64,000 bases of DNA from Odobenus rosmarus divergens (taxonomy: Eukaryota > Chordata > Mammalia > Carnivora > Odobenidae): contig NW_004450330.1 of assembly GCF_000321225.1 (NCBI RefSeq), forward strand, positions 2,071,636 through 2,135,635, written 5' to 3'. The first letter of the stretch is position 1. Each line of letters starts with the position of its first letter. The position numbers and the translations under genes are program-made. Shown here piece by piece: positions 22,901 through 64,000 of this stretch. Below the pieces are notes generated by a model that was not told the DNA's origin, ran no database searches, and saw nothing but the letters and a program-made list of their open reading frames with translations.

Positions 22901-23869
22901 AAGTTTTAATGAAAAAGGAAAAGAGAAATCATGGAAGAAAAACTAAAAACCAAAGTCTAATAAACAGGACAAATTGGAGTCACTGATGTTTATTAAAAGA
23001 AAATGGAGCAAGACTCTGCTATTTATTTAATTTGATCTGGATTTACCAGGGTATTTTCCTAGTATATTATACAAAAAGGGCAAGGACTCTTGGTTTAGGT
23101 CTCAGTGTCCCTGATAATCTGTTCTGGCTCCTGTCACTATCATCTTAGATAATATCCTCCTCTACGGTTGTCTGGATTTCTAAAAGCACTCAACAGTTAG
23201 CTTACCAGATTCAAACTTCATCTGAGGGACCTGACACTGATAACTATCAAACCAAGTATATACACTGAATAATTATCGACTTTGGCAACTTTACAGCTTT
23301 GGTCGTTTTTGTCTTTTCTACTGATGTTTTAAGCATTAGAAAGACAGAGAATGTTGGGCTCTAAGAAGTCTTAGAGTCCAGATATAATTCTCTTCCAACC
23401 TCCTCGTCCTTTTTGCAAAATCAGTTTCTGTCTTTGTATTTTCACAGAGTAATGCTTATTTCATTAAGGTAGACTGTTCCATTGTTAAACAGTTCTAGAA
23501 GTTAACAGTTGTTTTATACATTGAGTTGAAATCAGAAATCTGTTGTTCTATGCCTCCATTCAGTGCTTTCTCAACTGCCTTAAGGAGCAACAGGGAAAAA
23601 GTCTTTGTTCGTTGTAAACAGTTCCGATCGCTTCCCGCTTCCGTTAAGTCTGCTTTTCTCCAGGCTGATGCCTATTTTGCATCATTCCTTCTTCACTGGA
23701 GTTGATTCCCAGGTGTACGACCACACTGATTCCTCTCCTCTTTACATACTCCTCATCTAAGATTCAACAGCTAGCAAGCATGAGGACACTCATAGTGCCA
23801 GTTTTTCTGCTGATCCCCACACGATAGTAGGTGTACTTTTAGGACCTTTGATCGAGAGTATGCATAATG
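22901..23869. other. Intergenic unique sequence
   Basis: No recognised gene or repeat. Confidence 0.4.
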
Positions 23870-24400
23870 ACAAAGAGCTGTTGTGAACTCAAGAGTGCTT
23901 TGACAACATGTATAGCAGCATTACACAGGATACCCAAAAGCTGGAAGCAACCCAAATGTCCCTCAGTGGGTGAACAGATAAACAAATTGTGGTCTAGACA
24001 TAAAATGGAATATTATTCAGTCTTAAGAAGGAAGGGAGTTCTGACACATGCTACATCACAGATGAACCTTGAAGACACTGCGCTGAGGAAAATAAGCCTG
24101 TCACAAAAGGACCAATGGTGTATGACTTCACTCATCTGAGGTACCCAGAGTAGTCAAATTTATAAAGGCAGAAATAGAATGGTGGTTTCCTGGGGTGGCA
24201 AGAGGGGGGATTGTGGAGTTACTGTTTCATGGGTACAGAGTTTCAGTTTGGGAAGCTGAAAAAGTTCTGAAGAAGGATGGTGGTGATAGTTTGCCCCATT
24301 TGAATGTACTTAATGCCACCGAAGTATATACTTAAAAATGGTTAAAATGACAAATCTTATGTTACGTGTATTTGACCACAGTAAAACAAATGCATCTGCA
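23870..24400 (+). repeat. Old L1 3'-end relic (L1M-type)
   Basis: ATACCCAAAAGCTGGAAGCA, GAATATTATTCAGTCTTAAG, GAATGGTGGTTTCCTGGGG and TTAAAATGACAAATCTTATG are in consensus order. Confidence 0.8.
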
Positions 24401-24724
24401 AACATATGAAAAATTATTGTATATGTATCTGACACCTATTATTCATACACTCTACAATTAACTTTAGCTCACACATCCCCCTCCCCCAAATCTTCATTCA
24501 TCCCATGGTGAGCCTCTGGGAGCCATTTGTACTTGTACTATGTGGCACCGTTGATTAGACCAAAAATGAGCAGCTAACCTGAGCTGAACTATTCAGAAAC
24601 TTATTGCTGTGATTTTGGAATTTGGTTTCAGGAACTTTTTGTTGGTCTCTAGGTAGGGGTAAAACTGAGCGGATAGATATGTTGTGGTTGGGAGCTATCA
24701 GGTGGCTTATAGGTGATCTTCCAT

Positions 24725-24800
24725 GTTTATTTATTATTTATTCAACAAATATAGTTTGCCTACTGTGTGCCAGGCATGGAAATAGGTGTGGGATTCAGCC
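24725..24800 (-). repeat. LINE2 3'-end relic
   Basis: TTATTCAACAAATATAGTTT and CTACTGTGTGCCAGGCATG match the reverse complement of the L2 3' end. Confidence 0.7.
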
Positions 24801-24978
24801 CTTTCCCTGCCTTCCTAGAGAAATAGAGCAAGCCTGACTGTAAAGCTATTATCTCTAATGTTGTCTCTAATATTGTTGTTATCTCTAATATTTAGTGGAC
24901 TGTTTGCCCCTAAATAAACAACACAGTATTCCATGATTTTATCACATTTAACTTCCCCTTCTAAATTATTTTTTAGCA

Positions 24979-25005
24979 TTTTTTTTTTTTTTTTTTTTTT
25001 TTTTT
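24979..25005. repeat. Poly(T) tract, 27 T
   Basis: An uninterrupted homopolymer. No SINE body is recognised beside it. Confidence 0.95.
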
Positions 25006-25574
25006 ATCAACAGCCCTAGCACAGTTGCCCAATGAAAGCTTGGTGGACAACAACAGGATACTAGAAAGATTTTTCATTGTAGCAAAAAATGTGACAAGAG
25101 CACCAACATGATCACAGCGGTTCTGTGTGTGTTCCTGGGATACCTACAAATTTTTGTTTGTTTTTTTTTTTGTTTACCAGCTGCAGCAGCACCTCCAGGT
25201 GGCAAACCATAAAAGACGTTTGGAGCCCATTGAGCCTGCCTGTGTACAAATTACACGATTCTTGAAAATTGTTTTTTCATTGGGGATGAGAGGAGAATTG
25301 CATTATTTCAAAATTTGTACCTGAAGGGAGATGTGTAAGCCTGCCCAAATAGAAAAAATTTGCATTTTCTTAAAATGAGACAACGTTTTGTAAGGTTCTC
25401 ATTCTGCTCTCTGAGTAGCTTCTAGTTAACTCCTGGGAGTTCGCCCCAGATGTGAGGTCTTGAGATTGAGACAGACGTGCCCAAAAGTTCTACAGCATCT
25501 TTCATGAGGTCTTCCCTCTCCTCTTCTGCAGTGCCAATCTTCTAAGCTCCACCAAACCTCCTCTGATAGAGATT
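25006..25574. other. Intergenic unique sequence
   Basis: No recognised gene or repeat, apart from a short T-rich stretch near 25150. Confidence 0.4.
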
Positions 25575-25690
25575 TCATTCATTAACAAATACTTGCTGAG
25601 TGCCTGCTTGTTGCTTACTCTGTTCCAGGCACTTCGGACAGCAGGAAATAAATCAGACTAAAATTTCCGTCTTCACTTAAGACACTCTTA
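25575..25690 (-). repeat. LINE2 3'-end relic
   Basis: TTCATTAACAAATACTTGCT and CTGTTCCAGGCACTTCGG resemble the L2 tail on the opposite strand. Confidence 0.65.
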
Positions 25691-25929
25691 TTGTGACACA
25701 CTTGTCTCCTTTATGCCCCTGTTAAGTCTTCGACAATAGGGACCTGTCTTATCCCTTATTCAATGGAACCACAGCCACTGAATTCCCCAGTAACAATTTC
25801 AAGAACTCAATTGGTTCGGCATCACCATATTTATTAGAACCATTCCCATGTCAATTTTCTGATGGAATCAAAGCTGTGCCTGCCAACCAGTGACAAAACA
25901 CAGAAGCAGAAAGTTCATTTTAGATCCTG

Positions 25930-26405
25930 TGGGGGACTGAACAATAGCCCTCCAAAGATGTCCATATCCTAACCCCCCAAACCTGCAAATATGTTAATTT
26001 ACATGGCAAGCAGACTTGTGGACGTGAGTCAGTGAAGGCTCTTGAGATGGGGAGATTATTCTGGATTGTCATGGTGGGCCCAAGGTAACCACAAGGGGCC
26101 TTATCAGAGGGAGGCAGTAGAGTTAGAGTCAGAGAGAAGATGTAAGGAGGTCAGAGAGGAGAGAAGATGCTATGCTGCCGACTTTGAAGATGGGGAAGGG
26201 GGCTGTGAATCAGGGAATGTAGGTGAACTCTAGAAGCTGGAAAAAGCAAGGAAAAGGATTCTCCTCTGGAGCCTCCAAATGAACACAGGCCTGCTGGCAC
26301 ATTTGAAACTCTGACCTCCAGAACTGTGAGATAATACATCTGTGTCGCTATAAGCCAATAACTTTGTGGTAATTTGTAATGTCAGCAACAGGAAGCTAAC
26401 ATAGA
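25930..26405 (+). repeat. MLT1-type (ERVL-MaLR) solo LTR relic
   Basis: TGGGGGACTGAACAATAGCC, TGTCCATATCCTAACCCCC, GAGATGGGGAGATTATTCTG, TGGTGGGCCCAAGGTAACCA, TAGAAGCTGGAAAAAGCAAG, CCTCCAGAACTGTGAGATAA and GGTAATTTGTAATGTCAGCA are in the full LTR order. No internal coding region. Confidence 0.75.
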
Positions 26406-26524
26406 TTTCTCCATGTCCTCCCTCCCACTTGCCCTCCCCACTTCCCATTCTCCTTGGTGCAGAGAGCAGGACATTTTTACTGTGTTCCTTTATTTTCCCA
26501 AGTCATTGAGATGTCCTGGTTTTT

Positions 26525-26571
26525 CTCGAGCCGAAGGCAGACGCTTAACGACTGAGCCACCCAGGGGCCCC
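26525..26571 (-). mobile_element. 47-bp SINEC head remnant with intact target-site duplication
   Basis: Only the 5' head (complement GACTGAGCCACCCAGGGGCC) and adjoining box remain. They sit between GATGTCCTGGTTTTT (26510-26524) and GATGTCCTGGTTCTT (26572-26586). The 3' body and the long tail are missing. Confidence 0.85.
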
Positions 26572-26739
26572 GATGTCCTGGTTCTTCTTAACATGTAAGT
26601 GTTTCTCTAACCATCTTGTCTGACCATCGGCATTCTTTGGCATATCCTCAGAGTCCCCGACTTTTCTACGAGAATTTAAAATTATGTATTTTCAGTTCCA
26701 CAGTTAGCTAAAAAATAAAAATTCAACTCACAACCCAAA

Positions 26740-27360
26740 ACTCAGCCTTATCCTGATAAGAACACTAAAAGCATTCTTACTGAAGTCAGGAACAAGACAA
26801 GGATATCCATTAGTACCACTATTACTTAATGTTATTCTGGAGGTCTGGCTGTTACTGCACAAGAGAAAAACAAAAGATGGGGCGGGGAAAGGGACAGGAG
26901 GAGGGGAATTTGCAATTATTTGCAAATGATATGACTGTATACCTGAAAGGCTAAGAGGAAAAAACGGAAAAACTATACAAATAATAAAGGAATTCAGCAA
27001 AGTGGCTGGACACAATATTAAGGTATAGTAATCAACATATAAACAACAATTACTTAGGACATATATAAATAATGGAAAAACAATCTATTTGCAGTAACAA
27101 CAGAAAAGATAAAATAAATAAGAATAAAATAAGACATAGGCAAGGGGCGCCTGAGTGGCTCAGTTGTTGGGTGTCTGCCTTCGGCTCAGGTCATGATCCC
27201 GGTGTCCTGGGATTGAGCCCCACGTCGGGGTTGGGGGGGCTTGTGTTCCCTCTCTCGCTGTGTCTCTCTCTGTCAAATAAATAAATAAAATCTTTAAATA
27301 AATAAATAAAAAATAAAATAAGACATAGGCAAAGTCAACAGAACAAAACTTGAAAAAGAA
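26740..27360 (+). pseudogene. Old L1 ORF2 fragment, broken
   Basis: GAACAAGACAAGGATATCCA, TTATTCTGGAGGTCTGGCTG and AGCAAAGTGGCTGGACACAA correspond to the reverse-transcriptase region of L1 ORF2. Frameshifts and a recent SINEC interrupt it. Confidence 0.75.
27144..27311 (+). mobile_element. Recent SINEC with perfect 21-bp target-site duplication
   Basis: Sense copy with an identical 21-bp direct repeat ending AAGACATAGGCAA at 27123-27143 and 27312-27332. The body lacks part of the usual middle (GTCGGGGTTGGGGGGGCTTG). The perfect duplication suggests a young insertion. Confidence 0.93.
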
Positions 27361-27378
27361 TGGTATGTTATATTTTTT

Positions 27379-27567
27379 TCTCAGTTTAATATGTCATATA
27401 CTTTTTTTTATTAATAATTTTTTTATTGTTATGTTAACCACCATACATTACATCATTAGTTTTTGATGCAGTGTTCCATGATTCATTGTTTGTGCATAAC
27501 ACCCAGTGCTCCACGCAGAATGTGCCCTCTTTAATACCCATCACCAGGCTAACCCATTCCCCCACCC
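27379..27567 (-). mobile_element. Carnivore L1 3'-end insertion with possible 3' transduction
   Basis: Antisense carnivore L1 3' end (CACCATACATTACATCATTA, GTTCCATGATTCATTGTTTG, ACCCATCACCAGGCTAACCC) between 18-bp duplications TGGTATGTTATATTTTTT at 27361-27378 and 27568-27585. A 22-bp non-L1 segment lies between two T-runs. Confidence 0.75.
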
Positions 27568-27631
27568 TGGTATGTTATATTTTTTGATAGACTTACATAA
27601 CAACGTCAAAATAAAGCCTTAAGTGTTTAAT

Positions 27632-27827
27632 TTTTTTTTAAGATTTTATTTACTTATTTGAGGGAGAAAGAGAGGGAGAATGAGAGAATGAGTGGGGGGA
27701 GGGGCAGAGGAGAAGCAGACTCCCCGAGAAGCAGGGAGCCCGATGTGGGACTCCATCCCAGGGCCCTGGGATTACGAACTGAGCCAAAGGCAGACGCTCA
27801 ACCAACTGAGCCACCCAGGCACGCCTC
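27632..27827 (-). mobile_element. SINEC
   Basis: Antisense copy from TTTTTTTTTAAGATTTTATT to CCACCCAGGCACGCC, flanked by AAGTGTTTAA and ATGTGTTTAAG. Confidence 0.92.
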
Positions 27828-29451
27828 ATGTGTTTAAGACGACTACACTTGGACTTCCGTTATTGGCAACCGAGTGAAATTGATAAGGGAAGTAGTCGTT
27901 TCATTTTCTCTTCATAAGTTTATTCTTCACCTAGCCTTTATACTACTTGGTCTTGTCTTAAGAATTTCAGTCTTCCACAAAGGTGTTTTGTTTGGTTCAA
28001 CTGGGGAGATTTTTGCAGGCTCCCCACTGGCAGAAGTCAGGTCACAAGTTGAGGCCTGATCTTTTGGTGATCTAAGCCAAGCCCGCCTTTGGACTGCCAG
28101 GTCATGGCCAGTGAGGGCTCCCTAGGAGATGTTGCCCTTTGCCAGCTGTCTTGACTTGCCATGGGTCCTTCAGAATGTACATCTTTGCCACAAACACACA
28201 TGCATACACCTACACACACACTCACTTAGGAACACTATTTCCAGAATACCCCATCTAGACCATCTTAGGTTTTATCTCATTGATAAAATAATTACTTCAT
28301 GGTAGCATGCTCATGGTAATATTCTCACCAGGATCATAGCTAAAATAGCAATTTTTATTATCTTCAACATGTCACCAGCCCATTCTTGGGCTATATGCTT
28401 GTTGACACCACTTTAAGTTATCTTTTATTTCCCAGGCATTTTTAGTTAAAAAAAAAAAAAGCCTCTGCTAATTACTATTATCAAAGGAATTCTAGATATT
28501 ATCAGTAAGTAAGTCGGGTAATAATTTTTTGGTGGGGGAGGGGAGAAAAGGGAGAAACTGCTATTGCCACTGAAATCTTGTCAGGCTAGCATTTTGGGGT
28601 GGACAGGCAGTCAAGTTTATCAGAAAGAATCTTTAATTTCACACAGAATACACCCTCCTTGAAGGCTGTTCCCTGACTATTCCTAGCAGCAGCTGGGCTT
28701 TCTCTTAGCAGAAGAGCTAAATCTGATTTTTAGCTCTTTCTCTCTCCCTCTTTATCTTCTTTTTTTCAGAGCCCAGGTGTTATAGGATTTTTTCTCAGTC
28801 AGTGCCCATGGTTGTTGGTCACGCTGCTTTGAAGAATGAAGTGGTGGATCAGACAGAGTGGTGGGCAGCAAAGCAAGGTTTACTGAGTGACAGCAAAGTG
28901 GTAGTACAAAGCTCCCAAGGAGGGAGGGGACCCGAGCTGGTTGCCACGGGAGTTTCTAAGTCTCGGGGGTTTTTATGCGCTTGTTGGCGGGCTGTTTTAA
29001 TCTGATTAACCCTCCCTGCACCTGTCATCCAATCAGGTTCTTGTCATCTATCTATCACATGGGAAAGGGTGGAGGGCTCCTTCCAGGGTGGTGTAAAATC
29101 CTTTTAAGGGTGGTTTCCTCTTAGGGTGGGGGCCCCTTGTCCATGCCTGTCTTCCTTCCAACTATCCTTTATCACTGGCACATGCTAGAAATTCATTAAC
29201 TGCCAAATAAACAAATGGATGGGATTGTGCTTTCACGAGGCTCTATCGTGAAGTCTCGAGAGCAGGAAGAAGCTGCTTAAAAAATTCGGTAGAATTTAAG
29301 GGCCACCAAGTAGGAACAGTCCATTGGCACACTACAGGAAATCTTAGCTTTGGGGCAATCCTTTGTAAGGTCTCTCTCTTTTATTGTGTATATTGTTTAA
29401 ATGCTTTAGTTTCAGCCCCTCCAATCCACCTTCTTTCCCCCTCTCATTTTT
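27828..29451. other. Intergenic sequence, no gene; possible LTR-like segment at about 28790-29160
   Basis: 28190-28230 is CA-rich. The segment near 28800-29160 (CAAGGTTTACTGAGTGACAG, AGGAGGGAGGGGACCCGAGC, GGGTTTTTATGCGCTTGTTG) has the feel of an old LTR but I cannot assign it. The rest is unremarkable. Confidence 0.3.
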
Positions 29452-29633
29452 TTTTTTTTTAATTTTTATTTATTTGAGAGACAGTGAGAGAGGGAACAAA
29501 AGCAGGGGGAGTGGGAGAAGGAGAAGCAGGCTCAACGCGGAGCAGGGAGCCTGATGCGGGGCTCGATCCCAGGACACTGGGATCATAACCTGAGTCGAAG
29601 GCAGATGCTTAACGACTGAGCCGCCCAGGCACC
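29452..29633 (-). mobile_element. SINEC
   Basis: Antisense copy between CCCCCTCTCATTTTT and CCCCCTCTCGTTTTT flanks. Confidence 0.92.
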
Positions 29634-29965
29634 CCTCCCCCTCTCGTTTTTAAAGAAATTTAACATTTGGGAGGTCCCTAAAAGTATTGTGGGTGTTAGG
29701 CACCGAGCCTTTTGTGCCTGACGGATAAGTCGTTCTCATTGGTGTTGGGGCACTGATTGTTGAATGTTTTGTTCATGACCACTAGTAAGAACTTAAATTG
29801 TACCCGAGAAGTAGAAAACTCAAATGCCTACAAGCAGACCAGGTGTGGGGCATTTGTCCACCATGTGTGTGGTGAAGGTCTGGTGAACTGGAATGCACAG
29901 CTCCCCTCCCAAGAGGTCGCTGTGGCTTACCTCCACTGAGTTGTTGCCAGACTTTCCCATTTTTC

Positions 29966-30095
29966 TTTTCTTTTTTCTTTCTTTCTTTTCTTTCCTTTCT
30001 TTTCTTTTTTTCTTTTCTTTTCTTCTTTTCTTTCTTTCTTTTCTCTTTCTTTCTTTTTCTTTCTTTCTCTCTTTCCTTCCTTCCTTCTTTCCTTT
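29966..30095. repeat. Pyrimidine (TTTC)n-type microsatellite
   Basis: About 130 bp of only T and C, irregular TTTC/TTCC units. It lies between the left target-site duplication and the body of the adjoining antisense SINEC, so it is the expanded tail of that SINE. Confidence 0.9.
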
Positions 30096-30281
30096 TTTAA
30101 AAGATTTTATTTATTTCAGAGAGAGAGAGAGAGCACAAGCAGGAGGAGCAGCAGAGGGAGAGAGAGAAGCAGCCTACCCCCTGAGCAGGGAGCCCGATGC
30201 AGGACTTGATTTTCGGACCCTGGGACCGTGACATGAGCAAAAGGCAGACGCTTAACCGACTGAGCCACCCGGGTGTCCCAT
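30096..30281 (-). mobile_element. SINEC with expanded tail
   Basis: Antisense copy. The duplications AGACTTTCCCATTTTTC at 29949-29965 and 30282-30298 enclose both the SINE body and the microsatellite. Confidence 0.92.
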
Positions 30282-30298
30282 AGACTTTCCCATTTTTC

Positions 30299-31374
30299 AA
30301 GAAATGCTGGAAACATGGAGTATAAAAACATAAAATCTCCCAATTTAAAAATGCTAGCTCAAATTTCAAAGAACAAAAATCTCCCCAGTTGAACCAAACA
30401 AAACACCTTTGTGCATTGCATCTGGCACTACTTTGCAATCTCTGTTGAACAGAGCTGCAGGGAGAGCCCTTTAAAACAGATGACAGGGACTAGAGAACCA
30501 ACACATTACGAGGAGACAAAGAGCATGGTTTTAGTGTGATCATAAAAAAGTAATCCTAATTGTAGTAAATTGTAAGATTTACTTACTATTTATGTGTAGT
30601 CCCTTGGCAATACTAATTGTGAATCTAATTAAAAATTTCAGATTCTGTAATATTCCATCTGGATGATTCATGCTATGTCATCCTCCTTAATTTGTGGTTT
30701 GGGTAATAGGGCCAAGATTTTATGACATATATGTGTTGAGGAGAACTTTGTTTGTAACCGTGATTGTGAGTTTTTTAAAGTGTACTGAATTAGGCCTTAA
30801 TAAAGGCCTATGTATTACTTATTGTCAGGTCACATTTGTCTGGCTTTTGTTGGGACTTTACTGATGAAAAAGAAGAGAAAGAAGTCTGTGTTCCTTTATT
30901 TTTAACTCTTTAGGGGTAAACATTTGGCAAAAATTATTTTTGTGAGAAGTAGAACTTTGGGGATTTGAATAAAAGACATGCATTTTTTTTCACTTTATAG
31001 ACAAAAGTCAGCCTGCAGCACTGCTGGAACATGACTAGGCACAGCCAGTCCCACTCCTTCTTCCTTCATCTCAGCTGATGATTTCACTTTCTAACCCAAT
31101 TGTAAACAATTAAGGTCTAGTTTGATGAGCATTTTGAGTGGGAAAGTATTAGGTTCCTACGGAAACAGAAGCAGAGTCTCTATCTTAGGCTTGGTGGGGG
31201 AAGGAGGTCTGTAAGGCTTCCTGGAGGAAGTGACATCTTCAGTAAGAGCGTAAAATTGATTCCCTTTTCAATTAGAGATCAGGATGAGGGTAGGAGAAGC
31301 CCGGAATTGAAAAAGTGTGACAAAACCTGAGACTGGAAATAAATTCAATTGGACTGGAGATTGCAAAGCATCAT
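30299..31374. other. Intergenic unique sequence
   Basis: No recognised gene or repeat. Confidence 0.4.
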
Positions 31375-32260
31375 TCCAATATAATTTCAATGCATAGCAC
31401 TTGTCACTTTCTGATCATCTCGTTTGCTTGTTTGTCTGTTCATCCATCCCCATCTGCTCACACAGAACAGAAGCCCTAACCTGTTGATTCCTCAGTGCCA
31501 GGCACATACGACTGACTGTTAACCTTTACTGAGGGCCTGCCATGGGTCAGATCCCATAAAAAGTACTCCCTCATGGCCACCCCAGCCTCCCTTCTGTCTC
31601 CCCCCAGCACCAACCAGCAGACAAAATTTTACTTCTTCAGAGTTGGCTTAAATGCTCCCTTCTCTGTGAAACCTCCCCAACTCTTTACCCAACGCTTACT
31701 CTCAGAATTACTTCTTTCAGGGTTCCCACCACTTTGGTCTCTCCTTGCAGCATCAGTTTAATTCTGCTGTTTTCTCCCCCCATTCTTTATTAAGTTTTAA
31801 ATCATAGGAAGACAGTGATTTTTATCCGTCTCTGTAAACTTCTCAACACTTTGGACAGGATTTTATACACAAAACAGGGCTCAAAAATGAATAAATTAAT
31901 TAGGGAGAGAAAGTGGTGAATCCTTCTTCCCTTCCTGCAGTCCTGAGAGCAATCTTTTAAAACTTTAAGTCTGACATCACAGCTCTACTTAATCCTGTTG
32001 AAGGCCACTTTTCATCTCAGACTAGAATTCTAACTCCTAAGCACCCTGCTCACTTTAGGGCCCTATGTGAACTTGCTCCCACTCATCTCTCCAGTCACGA
32101 CCCTTTCTATACCTCTAATAAAACTGCTTGTGGTGACTGCACAACTGGCTGTACTGATTCACGTCACCAGGCTTTTATTTCAACTACTCCCTCTACTTGA
32201 AATGCCCTTTCCATTTTCCTTGCCAGCTCAGTTCAAGCATGATCTTCTCAAGCAAGTTTT
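31375..32260 (+). repeat. LINE2 relics (several pieces)
   Basis: Pieces at about 31430-31520 (CAGAACAGAAGCCCTAACC, CAGTGCCAGGCACATACG), 31560-31880 (CTCCCTTCTCTGTGAAACCT) and 31920-32260 (CTGAGAGCAATCTTTTAAAA, CTACTTGAAATGCCCTTTCC) match L2 3'-region segments. Confidence 0.65.
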
Positions 32261-32261
32261 C

Positions 32262-32401
32262 CCTTTTTTTTTTTTTTAAAGTAGTCTTCATGCCCAGTGT
32301 GGAGCCCAACGCTGGGTTTGAACTCACAACCATGAGATTAAGACATACGCTGAGATCAAGAGTCAGATGCGCTTAACCCACTGAGTCACCCAGCCACCCC
32401 A
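32262..32401 (-). mobile_element. Older SINEC subtype
   Basis: Antisense copy with TAAAGTAGTCTTCATGCCC, GGGTTTGAACTCACAACC and the head complement CTGAGTCACCCAGCCACCCC. Flanks are CAAGTTTTCCC and CAAGTTTTCTT. Confidence 0.85.
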
Positions 32402-33047
32402 AGTTTTCTTTCTTTGAATACTGATCCTATTAAAAAGGTACTAAGTACAGACAAATTTATGGTGCTCCCCTCCATTTATGTGATTAAAAATGAAAACACT
32501 AAACCATGAAGTGTAATTTTAAATGACACACAGCTTATATGTATGCTAGATTTGGAATACTGTCTGTCTATGATTTTCTCTCATCCTCCCTCTCTCTGCT
32601 TGTACCCAGTTTGTAGATACCCTAACAGTCTATCGGATAATTCCATTGCCGGATTCTCGGGTTGGGTCAAATGCTCCTTTTCTCCACTCTCCAGGCACCG
32701 TTCTATCTGAGAATAACTTGAGCAAATTGCACGTTTGCCTTTCGCACTATGGTGTTAGCTCCGGAGTTGGTGCAAACACCGTCTTTGGCCGTGGAGCGCG
32801 GGACCTCCAGTCACCTCCCTAGCCGACCGGTCCGTATCTTTCCTTAAGGAGCCGTTCCCTCCTCACCCAGCAAATTCAACTGGCTCGCACCTATCAAGGG
32901 CGGGCGCTGGGAGAAAAGTGAAACATCAGCAGGCCCTGGAAGTCAGGACAAGGAGATTCTCCAAATTTCCGGACCCACAAGTACGACAGGCAACCGAAAC
33001 ACCCACGAAAATCCAGCGGAATGCTCTGGGCCGAGGAAATTACTGCC

Positions 33048-33062
33048 ACCGGAAGTCACGTA
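33048..33062 (+). promoter_or_regulatory. ETS (GABPA-like) site with adjoining CRE/E-box-like half-site
   Basis: ACCGGAAGT is a consensus ETS site, and its last bases run directly into TCACGTA. The site lies about 150 bp before the ATG, where core-promoter ETS sites of housekeeping genes usually fall. Binding is inferred from the motif only. Confidence 0.6.
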
Positions 33063-33205
33063 GTACAGCTCCGCCCAAATTCCCTATCTCGGCAGTCGAC
33101 TATTCAGTCTTGCAGGCGCCTCTGGCGGGCTCCGCTGAAATCCACTCTTTCGGCGCTCGACTCGCTCGTGCTGCTGCGGCCGCCGAAGGAGGGGCAAAGC
33201 TCAAG

Positions 33206-63530
<30,325 letters not shown>

Positions 63531-64000
63531 TAGTGTTATTTTGTTGGGTATTTGTTTTAGTTCGAAGTGTTTTATTTAAATGTTCTATTTGTTTTTTCAC
63601 AAAAAACATTCAGAACATCACTTGTTTCATAATCATATATATAATTTGGCTGGAGTAGGAACGTAATTTTAGTTATTCATGTTTAGAAGATATATTCAGT
63701 TACTTTTTATAACCTCTTAGCTGTGGACCAGTGTTAAGAAAAGCCAAACAAAATACCTTGCATGTAATGGAATAAATAGATACTACTTTCATGGGAGGAA
63801 GACTTCTATTAAAGAAATTTTTAGCCTGGGAATTTAAAAAACTCCATTTAAAAATTTTTTGACCTTAAATTTTGACCAAAATCAAACTTTTATAGAAAGT
63901 TTAGGAATGGGACAGAGAAAAAGTATTAGAATCAGAAAAGTACTTCATTGGACCATAAATGAATTTGGTTCAAAACTACCTTAATACCAATTTTCATAAA

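Noticed and set aside
28790..29160. Possible carnivore endogenous-retrovirus LTR
   Set aside because: Some LTR-like words but no clear terminal duplication, polyadenylation order or matching second copy; left unassigned.
29893..30231. 112-codon Phe/Ser/Leu-rich ORF
   Set aside because: Translation of the (TTTC)n microsatellite and the adjoining SINE.
1..32700. PAQR9 coding sequence expected upstream of U2SURP
   Set aside because: No seven-transmembrane PAQR-like reading frame is visible on either strand, so the gene, if syntenic, lies outside the left edge.

Overview
The window is nuclear genomic DNA of a carnivoran mammal, most likely an arctoid caniform (bear, seal, mustelid group). The evidence is dozens of tRNA-Lys-derived carnivore SINEs (SINEC, 5' head GCGCCTGGGTGGCTCAG, AAATAAAATCTTT tail). 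Most have the 'CCCAGGGTCCTGGGATCGAG' body usual outside cats and dogs. A carnivore-type L1 3' end is also present. Two 50-N runs (20169-20218 and 46791-46840) show that this is a scaffolded draft assembly. The exact species cannot be read from the sequence.

The only protein-coding gene I can support is U2SURP (SR140, U2 snRNP-associated SURP-motif protein) on the + strand. Its CpG-rich promoter is at about 32.74-33.62 kb and its start codon at 33206. Nineteen coding exons encode residues 1-647 in one continuous frame: an N-terminal low-complexity region, an RRM, a SURP module and most of the CID. The last visible exon ends at 63341, so the remaining CID and the C-terminal acidic and RS-rich tail lie beyond the right edge.

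Region by region: positions 1-32.7 kb are intergenic. From remembered mammalian gene order this is the PAQR9-U2SURP interval, but neither PAQR9 nor any other gene is visible here. It holds unique sequence, SINEs (several nested), L1 of several ages, L2/MIR relics and MaLR-type LTR fragments. 33.2-64 kb is the U2SURP gene. Its larger introns (1-4, 6) are loaded with mostly antisense SINEC copies and old antisense L1. A cluster of very short introns (82, 91 and 74 nt) and a 36-nt exon occur in the middle. Intron 13 (3.1 kb) has no recognised repeat.

The most interesting signals are in U2SURP splicing: (1) an 84-nt, fully open, phase-0 candidate cassette exon in intron 1; (2) a candidate poison exon in intron 13 behind the strongest pyrimidine tract of that intron; (3) a 74-nt GC-AG intron; (4) an antisense L1 insertion whose target-site duplication copied the exon-14 splice donor, leaving a decoy donor 422 nt downstream. 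Because U2SURP is itself part of the U2 snRNP, the first two are natural candidates for auto- or cross-regulated splicing; that is inference. No operon-like, CRISPR, phage or other novel multi-gene system is present.
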